Source: Holophaga foetida DSM 6591 (GTDB taxonomy: Bacteria; Acidobacteriota; Holophagae; Holophagales; Holophagaceae). Taken from it: a DNA stretch of 64,000 nucleotides. Positions 25,181 through 33,815 of this stretch are shown here, one piece after another. Both the position numbers and the translations under genes were made by a program. Positions within the stretch are counted from its first letter, which is position 1; each line of letters begins with the position of its first letter. Under the pieces are notes generated by a model. It searched no databases. It was not told the origin of the DNA and was given only the letters and a program-made list of their open reading frames with translations. The stretch lies in contig NZ_KI912268.1 in NCBI RefSeq assembly GCF_000242615.2, positions 2,510,439 through 2,574,438 on the forward strand. The letters are read 5' to 3'.

Positions 25181-25555
25181 CTACCCTTCCCTGGACTTCC
25201 GGAAGTCATCCATCGCCTGGATGGCTTCCGCGTACTCTGTATGGATCCGCTTCAGCATCCCCTGGAAATCGGTGTTTGATTCACCCTTCCGCCCAGCCGC
25301 CTCCACGGCCGCGGCAGCAACCCTGAGCCTCATGGCTCCCATGGTGCTGGCCGCTCCCTTGATCGCATGGGCGACATCCGCCAGCTCGGCAATATCGCCA
25401 TTCGCCACCAGCGGGCCCATGGACTCGATGCGCCCAGGGGTATCCTCCTGGAAGAGTTGGAACATCTCCAGGAAGAGGCCGAGACCACCGTCATCCAGGG
25501 CCAGAAGCTGATCCAGGGTATTGGAGTCCAGAACGGGGGGATCGGGCTGGGTCAT
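25181..25555 (-). CDS. Histidine phosphotransfer (Hpt) domain protein
   Basis: 124 residues forming a single Hpt four-helix domain. The phospho-acceptor His is in DVAHAIKGAASTMGAMRL, followed by the usual small residues. Such proteins relay phosphate between receivers in a multistep pathway. No hybrid kinase is nearby. The gene follows the DUF4388-TPR gene by 15 nt and is likely co-transcribed with it, so the two may act in one signalling complex. Confidence 0.88.
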   Translation of the reverse strand: MTQPDPPVLDSNTLDQLLALDDGGLGLFLEMFQLFQEDTPGRIESMGPLVANGDIAELADVAHAIKGAASTMGAMRLRVAAAAVEAAGRKGESNTDFQGMLKRIHTEYAEAIQAMDDFRKSREG

Positions 25556-25570
25556 GGATTGCTCCGAGGG

Positions 25571-26941
25571 TTAGGACCGTTTTTCGGGCCGGGCGAGGAT
25601 CGCCTTGAAGCGGCCCAGGATCGAGCTTGTGCCGGGATCGGTCTCGGCGATGCCGAGGTCCAGTTCAGTGGGAACCGGAGTGGAGGGGTCCAGCTCCAAG
25701 GCCTTCCGGAAGCATGCCTGGGCATTGGCCCTGAAGCCCTTCCGGTGATAGAGATCCCCCATCAGCGCCCAGGGCTCCGCAGCAGCGGGGCGAAGGCGGG
25801 AGGCATGCTGGAAGGCCTCGATGGCTCGGGTGGACCAGGCGGGATTGGCGAGACGCAGTTTGCCAAGGGTCAGCCAGGGGTCAAACGCCAGGTCGGATTC
25901 CGGATCCAGCTGGAGAGATTGCTCCAAGGACTTCAGGGCTTCGGCATAGCGCTCTTGAACCAGAAGGTTTCGGGCAAAGAGAAAAAGCTTCCGAGCCCTC
26001 AGGGCAGGCGCCTCCCCCTCCTCAGAAGGCTGATCCAGTTCGATATGGCGGGGTTCGGGATCCTGATCGGCCCGTTCCAGCTCCGGAAGGTATCCGTGGT
26101 CCAGATCCAGCTGGAGCTCCGGAAAGGGAGTCGGCGTCGGAGGCATCAGGAGGGGCAGGGGTGTCGAAGGGGTAGGGGTCGCCTCCGGAGCAGGTTCCGG
26201 CAGCGACTGGCGTTTCACCACCTTGGGCATTTCACCCTTGACCAGGGAGAGGGCCCCCAGGGCCCAGAGAGAAACCAGAAGACGAGCCGCATCGCTCTCA
26301 TCGAGCCCGCCCAGACTCTGGAACATGGGGTAGTTGATGGGTTCCTGCCCGAGAAAAGAAAGGGCATAGGCCATCTTCGGGGTCAGGGGAAGATCACCAA
26401 GACCGGAAAGCAGGTCCGGGGGAGCCTGCCAGCACCATGACCTCTCGGCAGAGAGGAGGTCGTCGATATCTCCAAGGTGATGAGCCTCCTGGAAGGTGGC
26501 CCAGATGAACTGGCGATGATTGAGCCGGAACTTCAGATCCTGGCTCAGTTCCTGCCCCACGGACTTCTCAATCCAGCTGGAGCGGATGATGGGGTGCTCC
26601 AGGGCATGCACCATCACCTGCTCCTGCAGTGCCTGGAGATGAAAGTCTCGCTCCTGAGCGGACATCAGCCCCCACAACACCACCTTCTCCCCCAGGCGCC
26701 CCTGCTCCTCGTTGGCCAGGAGCTCACTCAAGGCCGGAAAGTCGAGCACCCCCTGACGCAGCAGATAGTTCCCCAGTTGCTCGCCGGCGGCATCACTGTG
26801 GAGATGGACCAATTCACCACCGACCCAGAAGAGGTGTCGATTGCCATCATTCTGCTCCAGGACAAGCTCGCCCTCCGCGCCCTGTTGGCGCAGGGAACCC
26901 ATCAGAATGGGGAGAATCTGCGAAGCATCCGGATCTGTCAT
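25571..26941 (-). CDS. DUF4388 (PATAN)-TPR protein
   Basis: 456 residues if started at ATG 26941 (MTDPDASQILPILMG); an alternative ATG 26950 adds 3. The N-terminal ~110 residues match DUF4388 (GELVLEQNDGNRHLFWVGGE, then GEQLGNYLLRQGVL), a domain common in gliding and chemosensory regulators. The middle is helical, then Pro/Thr-rich (residues about 245-285). The C-terminus has two or three TPR units (ARNLLVQERYAEALKSLEQS; ACFRKALELDP). Probably a cytoplasmic scaffold in a signalling pathway with the downstream Hpt protein; the exact role is unknown. Confidence 0.82.
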   Translation of the reverse strand: MTDPDASQILPILMGSLRQQGAEGELVLEQNDGNRHLFWVGGELVHLHSDAAGEQLGNYLLRQGVLDFPALSELLANEEQGRLGEKVVLWGLMSAQERDFHLQALQEQVMVHALEHPIIRSSWIEKSVGQELSQDLKFRLNHRQFIWATFQEAHHLGDIDDLLSAERSWCWQAPPDLLSGLGDLPLTPKMAYALSFLGQEPINYPMFQSLGGLDESDAARLLVSLWALGALSLVKGEMPKVVKRQSLPEPAPEATPTPSTPLPLLMPPTPTPFPELQLDLDHGYLPELERADQDPEPRHIELDQPSEEGEAPALRARKLFLFARNLLVQERYAEALKSLEQSLQLDPESDLAFDPWLTLGKLRLANPAWSTRAIEAFQHASRLRPAAAEPWALMGDLYHRKGFRANAQACFRKALELDPSTPVPTELDLGIAETDPGTSSILGRFKAILARPEKRS

Positions 26942-27053
26942 ATTTCCCACGATATTAAGTATTCGACGGATCTGGACCCGTCCTTAATCCAGGTTACTCG
27001 AAAGCAGGTCCCCGCATTACAGGTATGCTTCGATTCTGGGAGTGCGAACAGAC

Positions 27054-27761
27054 ATGGGTCATGCGCGACGGAAAGGAAATCTTGAACAGCGGCTGGGGCA
27101 CGCCTTCGCCAACCACTCCCTGCTGGTGCAAGCCCTCACCCCCCCGTCCGCCGGTCTGGCCGATGACAACCAGCGATTGGAGTTCCTTGGGGATGCCATC
27201 CTCCAACTCTGTGTATCCAGTCTCATCTTCGCCATCCATCCGGACTGGAGAGAGGGTTCCATGTCCAAGCTCCGGGGCATGCTGGTGTGTACCGAATCGC
27301 TGAAAGCCTGGGCCACGGAGCTTGGCTTGGACCTGACCCGGGGTCCCCGCTCTCCCAAAAAGGGAGCCAGCACCACCATTCCGGGCAAGCCCATGGCGGA
27401 TGCCATGGAAGCCCTGATCGCCGCGGTGTACCTGGACGAGGAGGGCCAGGGACGACAGGGCCTGCCAGCCGCCAGTGCCCTGGTTGCCCGCCACTTTGAG
27501 CTTCCGGTTCGCCAGGCCTTCGAAGGGATCTGGGCCGAGAGGGATTCAAAAACGACGCTTCAGGAGACTGCCGCCTCCCGGGGATGCCCGCCGCCGACCT
27601 ACGAACTGCTCCAGAAGTCTGGCCCAGACCATGCTCCCAACTTCCTGGTGAGGGTCCAGGTTGCCGGAATCGAGGCCCAGGGGGAGGCTCCCACCCTGAA
27701 GGCAGCCCAGACCAGGGCCGCACGGGAGGCCCTCAGGCTCCTTAGGGAGGAATTGCACTAA
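27054..27761 (+). CDS. rnc: Ribonuclease III
   Basis: 235 residues from ATG 27054, with GGGAG 10 nt before; GTG 27042 is an alternative with a poorer site. The RNase III signature is NQRLEFLGDAILQL and the second metal site is in MADAMEALIAAVYLDEEG. The C-terminal ~70 residues form a double-stranded RNA-binding domain (LQETAASRGCPPPTYELLQK; AAQTRAAREALRLL). It processes rRNA precursors and structured RNAs. Confidence 0.94.
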   Translation: MGHARRKGNLEQRLGHAFANHSLLVQALTPPSAGLADDNQRLEFLGDAILQLCVSSLIFAIHPDWREGSMSKLRGMLVCTESLKAWATELGLDLTRGPRSPKKGASTTIPGKPMADAMEALIAAVYLDEEGQGRQGLPAASALVARHFELPVRQAFEGIWAERDSKTTLQETAASRGCPPPTYELLQKSGPDHAPNFLVRVQVAGIEAQGEAPTLKAAQTRAAREALRLLREELH

Positions 27762-27825
27762 TCCCCGTGACGGATGCCCGGCATCGGCTAGAATTAATAG
27801 GTTTGAGTGATCAAAAGGTGCCCCT

Positions 27826-28539
27826 TTGAAGGTCTTTCCCACCCTGCAAATCGAAAACGGCCTGACGGTTCCCTTCATCGGCGAGCCCCCGGCGCAGACT
27901 TCCCCCGTGGACATGGTGGAGCAGCTCCTGGATCTGGGCTGCACCCACGTGACTTTCATCGACCGGGATGCCGCAGTCGGAAAGGGTAACAACCGCGAGC
28001 TCATCCTCAAGCTGGCCCACCGCTTCGTCAAGAGTGCCGGCAAGGTCTGTATCCAGGTGGGCGGCGGCATCCGCAGCTCCGACATGGCCCAGCTGTATCT
28101 GGACCACGGCATCACCTGGATCCTCGTCAACGCAATCCTCCAGCGCTCCCCCATCATGACCGAGCAGTTGGTGGCCCGTTTCCAGAGCCGTCTGACGGCA
28201 ACCCTGCCCGCCTTCCATGGCCAGTTCCGTGAATCGGGAGGGGGGGCAAGGCCCGACGTCACCCTTGAGCAGGCAGCCCAGCGCATCAGGGACCTGGGCA
28301 TCCGGCGGGCCCTCTTCATCGATATCCCTGGGGAGGCCGGCCAGGAGCCAGACTTCCAGAGTGCCCGCCGGATCGCCGAGATCGCCAAGATCCCCCTCCT
28401 GATGAGTGGGACGGTCGCGACGGAAGAGCACGTCCACATCGCCTCCTCCATCCCTGGGCTCCAAGGCGTCCTGCTGGATGCCTGGAATGTGGCGGGGAAC
28501 CCCCAACTGGTGCTCCATAGCACCCAGCCCTGCGCCTAG
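27826..28539 (+). CDS. HisA-like TIM-barrel protein, probably not a standard HisA
   Basis: 237 residues from TTG 27826 with AAAAGGTG upstream. The fold matches HisA/HisF half-barrels: VTFIDRDAAVGKG in the first half, IQVGGGIRSSDMAQLYLDHG as phosphate loop, and ALFIDIPGEAG with LLMSGTVATEEHV in the second half. The strand that carries catalytic Asp8 in HisA (usually PAIDLKDG) reads PTLQIENG, so the first acid is lost. The isomerase reaction is therefore doubtful. No other his gene is nearby; it lies between rnc and an unknown helical protein and overlaps neither. Confidence 0.75.
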   Translation: MKVFPTLQIENGLTVPFIGEPPAQTSPVDMVEQLLDLGCTHVTFIDRDAAVGKGNNRELILKLAHRFVKSAGKVCIQVGGGIRSSDMAQLYLDHGITWILVNAILQRSPIMTEQLVARFQSRLTATLPAFHGQFRESGGGARPDVTLEQAAQRIRDLGIRRALFIDIPGEAGQEPDFQSARRIAEIAKIPLLMSGTVATEEHVHIASSIPGLQGVLLDAWNVAGNPQLVLHSTQPCA

Positions 28540-28550
28540 GAGCCAACCCC

Positions 28551-30341
28551 GTGCTGGAGCAGGAACCACCCTTTCTGAACCAGTTCACGGAGCAGGAGCG
28601 CTCCCACTTCCGGAATCTCGCCCTCATCCGGCCCCAGCTGCCCTCCGAAGGGCAGCTCGCGCTGGTCGAAGGCCTGGCCCGCTCCCTCAATTCGCCGCGC
28701 CTGCTGACCCTCATCGCCCGGACTCCCCACTGGCTGCTCCACGGACCGGTGCTGAATGCCCTTGCCCAGAACGAGGCCACCCCGGAGCCCATCCGCCGTG
28801 ACCTTGAGATGGCGGTCTCCCTCTTCGACCTCATGAGGGAGGCCGACAAGGCTCCCCTGGCCTACCGCCAGGAGTACGCTGAAGGGGCCAAGTCCCTGTA
28901 CCAGCAGCTCCCGGCGGAACTCAAGCCCATTGTCAAGCAGCAGCTCAAGCAGCTGGCCCGCCCCGTGAGTGCCACAGGGGTGACCCAGGAGCTCCCCCCC
29001 CTGCCCTCGGACGACCAGGATTGGGAGACCCTCACAACCCCACCGGCCGAAACGGAAGCCTTCCAGAAAGTGCCCCTCAGGATCTCCCGGGAGGAGCACC
29101 TGTCTCGGGCCGAGCGCACCCTGGCCCCCGAAGAACTGATGGACTACCTGCTGGAGGAGGCCGAGGAGCTCTGGCAGGCGGCCCTCCGCAACCCCATGGT
29201 GACTGAGGACATCCTGTGCGATGCGCTCCCCCGGAGCCGTTCCGCAAGCCTGATGGAGGAGGTCTACGGAGAGGCCCGCTGGTACTTCCGGGAGAAGGTC
29301 CGTGAGGCCATCTACACCTCCCCTGCATGCCCGGTGTCCCTGGCCAAGGATATCCTCCGGACCCGGGAGTTGATCGCCTTCCTGGGGCAGGGTCCCCGTA
29401 ACGGAGCGGAGTTGCACCGCATCGTCTCCCTCTTCAGTCAGATCGAAGAGTCCGAGTACCAGTACCTCACCTATTGGGCCAAGCGGAACGCCCCCAACCT
29501 TTTGCGGGTCGTGAAGATCTTCTACGACCGACTCCAACGAAGACGGACCCACACCGCCACGGGGATGAGCCCCACCGCCAGCGAGGGGAAATGGGCCTCC
29601 CTCGAGGAGCGGGTCTTCATGGCCAACCAGGCCACCCAGCCTGATCAGCTCATCGCCTCCCTCAAGGACCCCGATCCCCAGGTGTTCCTGGTGGTGCTGG
29701 AGAACCCGGGACTTTCACCCCGGGAGATCCTGGCGGCCATCCCAGGCATGGACGTCATCCGGGCGGAACGTCTGGCTTCCCACCGGATCTGGCAGGAGAA
29801 CCCTGCCATCGCGGAAGCCCTCCTCCACAATATCCACCTATCCGCGAGCACGGCCCTCCTGCTCCTCCAGCGCCTGAAAACGCCCAGGGCCCTGCTGGAG
29901 GTCCTGAGGGATTCCCGCCTCCCCCATATGGAAGTCAAGCAGGAGGCCCTGGAGGCCCTCCGCCAGATCTACCAGAGCATGAGCACCCAAGAGCGGATTC
30001 TGGCATTGAGGAGTTCCGGAGGCGAACTGATCCGCCAACTCCCCCAGGAGGTGCTGAAGGACGAGGATTCCCTGCTGCTGGTAGTGGTGGATCGCCAACT
30101 CGACCCCAGCATCCTCCTGCGCCTGGCCAGAAACAAGCAGACCCCGAGGAGCGTCCTGGAACGCATTGCCGGCCACCCCATCCTCATGGCCCACCCGGCG
30201 ATCATGTCCGAACTCCTCCTGAACCCGAAGACCCCTAGGGAAGCCGCCATCCGTATCTGGGGCCTCCTTTCGGAAAGCGAACAGCAGGCCCTTCTGGCCA
30301 GCCCGCACCTACCTGCCACCCTCCGTCACCTGCCCGCTTGA
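28551..30341 (+). CDS. Large helical-repeat protein of unknown function
   Basis: 596 residues from GTG 28551, preceded by TAGGAG, 11 nt after the HisA-like gene. It is almost entirely alpha-helical and soluble, with repeated HEAT-like units in the second half (LEVLRDSRLPHMEVKQEALE; LLRLARNKQTPRSVLERIAG), each built around short helices and Pro-Arg turns. No enzyme motif or membrane segment is visible. It recalls DUF2336-type repeat proteins. It stands just before the MsbA-type exporter. Confidence 0.7.
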   Translation: MLEQEPPFLNQFTEQERSHFRNLALIRPQLPSEGQLALVEGLARSLNSPRLLTLIARTPHWLLHGPVLNALAQNEATPEPIRRDLEMAVSLFDLMREADKAPLAYRQEYAEGAKSLYQQLPAELKPIVKQQLKQLARPVSATGVTQELPPLPSDDQDWETLTTPPAETEAFQKVPLRISREEHLSRAERTLAPEELMDYLLEEAEELWQAALRNPMVTEDILCDALPRSRSASLMEEVYGEARWYFREKVREAIYTSPACPVSLAKDILRTRELIAFLGQGPRNGAELHRIVSLFSQIEESEYQYLTYWAKRNAPNLLRVVKIFYDRLQRRRTHTATGMSPTASEGKWASLEERVFMANQATQPDQLIASLKDPDPQVFLVVLENPGLSPREILAAIPGMDVIRAERLASHRIWQENPAIAEALLHNIHLSASTALLLLQRLKTPRALLEVLRDSRLPHMEVKQEALEALRQIYQSMSTQERILALRSSGGELIRQLPQEVLKDEDSLLLVVVDRQLDPSILLRLARNKQTPRSVLERIAGHPILMAHPAIMSELLLNPKTPREAAIRIWGLLSESEQQALLASPHLPATLRHLPA

Positions 30342-30417
30342 TCCTCACGGTGTGAGTCAGGTGAAACCGGATTTCCGGACGGTGGAGTAACCTGTAGTTT
30401 TGCTAGGACACTCCTCA

Positions 30418-32229
30418 ATGGAATCATTGCGCCGCTTTTTCAAGGAGCACATGCTCCGCTTCGTGCCCTGGATCTTCCTGGCCTCCGTGCTGCTCATGAT
30501 GGCAGGCGGTCTCCAGGGTGCCCTCACGGCCAGCTTCAAGTTCGTCCTGGAAGCCCTCGGGGTGAGCTCCCAGATCCCTGACACCGGGGCCTTTCTCAAG
30601 ATCGCCCAGGGCAAGCTCTGGCTCCAATCGTTCTTGCCGGCGGGTTCCCCTTTCCACAAGGACCTGTATTTCATCCCCTTCGTGATCGTGGCCCTCTTCT
30701 GCGGTCAGGCGATCCTGATCTACGCTGGCACCATCATCATGATCCGGTGCGGCATCAAGGCCACCCAGGCCCTCCGGGAGCGGCTCTTCGGCCGCATGCT
30801 GGACCAGGAGCCCTCCTTCTTCCAGAAACACCCCGTGGGGGAACTGCTCCAGCGGTGCATTGGAGATGTGGGGGCTGTCCAGGGCATCGCCTCCAACCAG
30901 TTCGCCGAGCTCGTCCGCGAAAGCACCAAGGCCGTCAGCCTGCTCATCGTGGTGCTCTACATGAACTGGAGGCTGTCCCTGGTGATCTTCATCGCCGCTC
31001 CGCTGGTGATCTTGCCTGTCCGTCGCCTCAGCAAGCTCATCCGCAAGGTGAACCACGGCAACCAGGAAGCCTCGGCCATGCTCCTCCAGCGCATCAAGGA
31101 GGTCTTCAGCAATGTCCGTGTCGTCATCGGGTACGCCCGGGAAGGATACGAGGTGGAGCGCTTCCGGCGCCAGAATCACCACCTCTACCGAATCGGAATG
31201 AAAAGCGCCCGGATCGCAGCGCTTTCCAGCCCCATCATGGAGATTGTGGCAGGCCTCATGCTCGCCGCCCTGATCCTCTACGTGGGCCGCATGATCGAGT
31301 CCGGCCAGATGTCAGGCACGGGTTTCGCGGCCTACCTGATGAGCGTCTACGCCTTTTACGATCCCGTCCGGCGCCTGACCAAGCTCAACAACGAGATCCA
31401 GGCCGCCCGGGCCAGCCTGGACCGGGTCTACTCGATCCTGGACCGCCAGCCTGGGATGCATATCGCCTCTGACCCCAAGCCCGTGCCAATCCACCCCGAG
31501 GTCCTCCGCTTCGAGGATGTCCACTTCAGCTATGACGGCAAGAACGGACGGAACGAGGTGCTGAAGGGCATCAGTCTGGAGGTCCGAAGCGGCGAGACAG
31601 TGGCCCTGGTGGGGGGCAGCGGCGGAGGAAAGACCACCCTGGTCAATCTGGTGCCCCGATTCTTCGATCCCACGGCTGGCCGCCTGACCCTGAACGGCGT
31701 CGACCTCCTGGACTTCGATGCAAGGGAGCTCCGGCGTCGCATCGGCATCGTCACCCAGGAGACCCTGCTTTTCATGGACTCCATCCACGACAACATCGCC
31801 TATGGGATCCAGACCAGCCGCGAGGCCGTGGAGGAGGCCGCCAAGAAGGCCCACGCCCACGACTTCATCGCCGCCCTTCCCAGTGGCTATGACACCCCCC
31901 TGGCCGAGACGGGCTCCACCCTCAGTGGGGGCCAGCGCCAGCGCATCGCCATCGCCCGAGCCCTGCTCCAGGACCCCCCCATCCTGATCCTGGACGAGGC
32001 GACCTCGGCCCTGGACACGGAAAGTGAGCGCGCCGTCCAGCAGGCGCTGGAGGTCCTGATGCAGGACCGCACGACCCTGGTCATCGCCCATCGCCTCTCC
32101 ACGGTCCAGAAGGCCACCCGGATCTGCGTCCTCAAGCATGGGCGGATCTCCGAGATGGGTACCCATGCCGAACTCCTGGCCCTGCAAGGGGACTACGACC
32201 GGCTCCGCAAGATGCAGTTCCAGGACTGA
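30418..32229 (+). CDS. msbA: ABC exporter of the MsbA/lipid A type
   Basis: 603 residues from ATG 30418 (AGGA upstream); a TTG at 30400 is less likely. The first ~330 residues are a six-helix transmembrane domain. The ATPase domain has Walker A GGSGGGKTTL, the signature LSGGQRQRIAIARALL, Walker B ILILDEATSALD and the switch His in IAHRLST. It has the half-transporter plan of MsbA, flipping lipid A core or another lipid across the inner membrane; a drug exporter is the alternative. It is followed at 1 nt by queA. Confidence 0.88.
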   Translation: MESLRRFFKEHMLRFVPWIFLASVLLMMAGGLQGALTASFKFVLEALGVSSQIPDTGAFLKIAQGKLWLQSFLPAGSPFHKDLYFIPFVIVALFCGQAILIYAGTIIMIRCGIKATQALRERLFGRMLDQEPSFFQKHPVGELLQRCIGDVGAVQGIASNQFAELVRESTKAVSLLIVVLYMNWRLSLVIFIAAPLVILPVRRLSKLIRKVNHGNQEASAMLLQRIKEVFSNVRVVIGYAREGYEVERFRRQNHHLYRIGMKSARIAALSSPIMEIVAGLMLAALILYVGRMIESGQMSGTGFAAYLMSVYAFYDPVRRLTKLNNEIQAARASLDRVYSILDRQPGMHIASDPKPVPIHPEVLRFEDVHFSYDGKNGRNEVLKGISLEVRSGETVALVGGSGGGKTTLVNLVPRFFDPTAGRLTLNGVDLLDFDARELRRRIGIVTQETLLFMDSIHDNIAYGIQTSREAVEEAAKKAHAHDFIAALPSGYDTPLAETGSTLSGGQRQRIAIARALLQDPPILILDEATSALDTESERAVQQALEVLMQDRTTLVIAHRLSTVQKATRICVLKHGRISEMGTHAELLALQGDYDRLRKMQFQD

Positions 32230-32230
32230 C

Positions 32231-33289
32231 ATGAAGCGCTCCGACTTCTTCTTCCACCTTCCGGAAGAACTCATCGCCCAGAGCCCTGCCCTCCAGCGAG
32301 ACCAGGCCAGGCTTCTGGTGGTAGATCCCCGGTCCCGAACCCTGGAACATGCCAGCATCCGGGATCTCCCGGGCCTTGTTCCACGTGGAACCCTCTGCGT
32401 CCCCAACGATGTGAAGGTGCGCCACGCACGGCTCTTCCTGCGCCGGGCCGGGGGTGGCGAAGGGGAGGCGCTTCTCCTGCGTGCCCTTCCCGACGGCACC
32501 TTCGAAGCCATGGTACGTCCAGGCTCCCGCCTCAAGCCAGGCAAGACCGCCCAAGTGGTGGACCCTCAGAGTGGGGCGCCGTTGGCCGAACTCCAGATCG
32601 AGGAAACCCTGGAGGAAGGGTTGCGCCGGGTCCGGGTCGCCCAGGGAGGAGTGCCCCTGGACTGGGATGCGGTGGATCGCATCGGTCGCCTGCCCCTGCC
32701 CCCCTACATCACCCATATCGCGGGAGAAGACGACGAGGGCCGCTACCAGACGGTCTTCCGGGCCGAGGAGGGTGAGGCCGTAGCCGCCCCCACCGCAGGT
32801 CTGCACTTCACCAATGAACTGATCGGCCAGCTGCGGGGACGGGACTGCCTGTGGGAGCCCGTGCGTCTCCATGTAGGCCTCGGGACCTTCCGCCCCATGA
32901 CGGCAGAACACCTGGACGGGCACGTCATGCACCAGGAACGCTACGAGATTCCGGATACGACAGCCCAGGCACTGGAGCCTGTGCTGCGGGAACGGAGCCG
33001 CCCGCTCCTGGCGGTGGGCACCACCAGCCTACGGACCCTGGAATCGGCCTGGGACGGGGAGAGCCTCAAACAGAGCGGCTCCACCCGACTCTTCATCCGC
33101 CCAGGATACCGCTTGAAGACCGCAGACCTGCTCCTGACCAACTTCCACCTTCCCGAGAGCACCCTCTTCGTTCTGGTCTCCACGATCCTTGGCCTGGATT
33201 TGGCCCAGGAGGCCTATGCCGAGGCCATCCGAGAGCGCTACCGATTCTTCAGCTACGGCGATGCCATGCTGATCCTGAACGCACGGTAG
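32231..33289 (+). CDS. queA: S-adenosylmethionine:tRNA ribosyltransferase-isomerase
   Basis: 352 residues from ATG 32231, one base after the exporter stop; a longer frame from 32138 lies inside the previous gene. It starts with the family signature SDFFFHLPEELIAQ and has PTAGLHFTNELI and VGTTSLRTLESA with NFHLPESTL. It transfers the ribosyl of SAM to preQ1-tRNA to form epoxyqueuosine. A parS-like palindrome lies within its coding sequence at 32378-32391 without disturbing the protein (LVPRGTLC). It converges with the DUF192 gene, 2 nt apart. Confidence 0.96.
   Translation: MKRSDFFFHLPEELIAQSPALQRDQARLLVVDPRSRTLEHASIRDLPGLVPRGTLCVPNDVKVRHARLFLRRAGGGEGEALLLRALPDGTFEAMVRPGSRLKPGKTAQVVDPQSGAPLAELQIEETLEEGLRRVRVAQGGVPLDWDAVDRIGRLPLPPYITHIAGEDDEGRYQTVFRAEEGEAVAAPTAGLHFTNELIGQLRGRDCLWEPVRLHVGLGTFRPMTAEHLDGHVMHQERYEIPDTTAQALEPVLRERSRPLLAVGTTSLRTLESAWDGESLKQSGSTRLFIRPGYRLKTADLLLTNFHLPESTLFVLVSTILGLDLAQEAYAEAIRERYRFFSYGDAMLILNAR
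32378..32391. other. parS: parS-like centromere site
   Basis: The perfect 14-bp palindrome GTTCCACGTGGAAC, with T on the left, matches the ParB-binding consensus TGTTCCACGTGGAACA at 15 of 16 positions. It is inside queA. The same core occurs at 55874-55887. Confidence 0.85.
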
Positions 33290-33291
33290 GG

Positions 33292-33813
33292 CTACTTCCG
33301 ACGCCCCTTGGCCTTGGCGGCTTCCTTGACCGGAGGAGCGCCCCCCACCAGAGCCTGGCCATTGTCCAGCGTGAGATCCCAGCCCAGGCGGTCTCCCTTC
33401 TTCAGCCCCAGGTGACGGATCGTGCCCGGGGCAAACTCCACAAAAAAGCGTGAGGGGATGGTCCCACCGTAATTGGGGCAGTCATTGCCAAGCACCGGAG
33501 AACAGGGCGGCACATTCTCCGCCATCTCCACCACGGTCCCATCCGCCAGCATCCAGACCACGTCCAGGGAGATGAGGCAGTTCTTCATCCAGATGGCGTG
33601 ATAGCCGTCCTCATCGTAGATGAAGATCATGCACCGATCCTTGGGCAGGGACTGCCGGTACATGAGCCCCCGGGAGCGGTCCATGTCAGTCCGGGCCACC
33701 TCGGCCTTGAAACGCTGGCCTTTCGCGAACACCTGCCCCCCGTCGGAAGCTCCTCCAGGCACTGCAAGCATCAGACTCAGGAGGAAAGCAAGCATGGGGA
33801 CTCCAAACGACAT
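33292..33813 (-). CDS. DUF192 secreted protein
   Basis: 173 residues with an N-terminal signal peptide (MLAFLLSLMLAVPGGAS). The DUF192 core is ARTDMDRSRGLMYRQSLPKD, then FIYDEDGYHAIWMKNCLISL and IRHLGLKKGD. The family is widespread, periplasmic or lipid-anchored, and its function is unknown. Start at 33813 lies 2 nt after the stop of the aminotransferase gene; ATG 33795, with GGAG 6 nt before, is an equally good start and places the signal peptide first. The tail is basic (KEAAKAKGRRK). Confidence 0.88.
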   Translation of the reverse strand: MSFGVPMLAFLLSLMLAVPGGASDGGQVFAKGQRFKAEVARTDMDRSRGLMYRQSLPKDRCMIFIYDEDGYHAIWMKNCLISLDVVWMLADGTVVEMAENVPPCSPVLGNDCPNYGGTIPSRFFVEFAPGTIRHLGLKKGDRLGWDLTLDNGQALVGGAPPVKEAAKAKGRRK

Positions 33814-33815
33814 GC

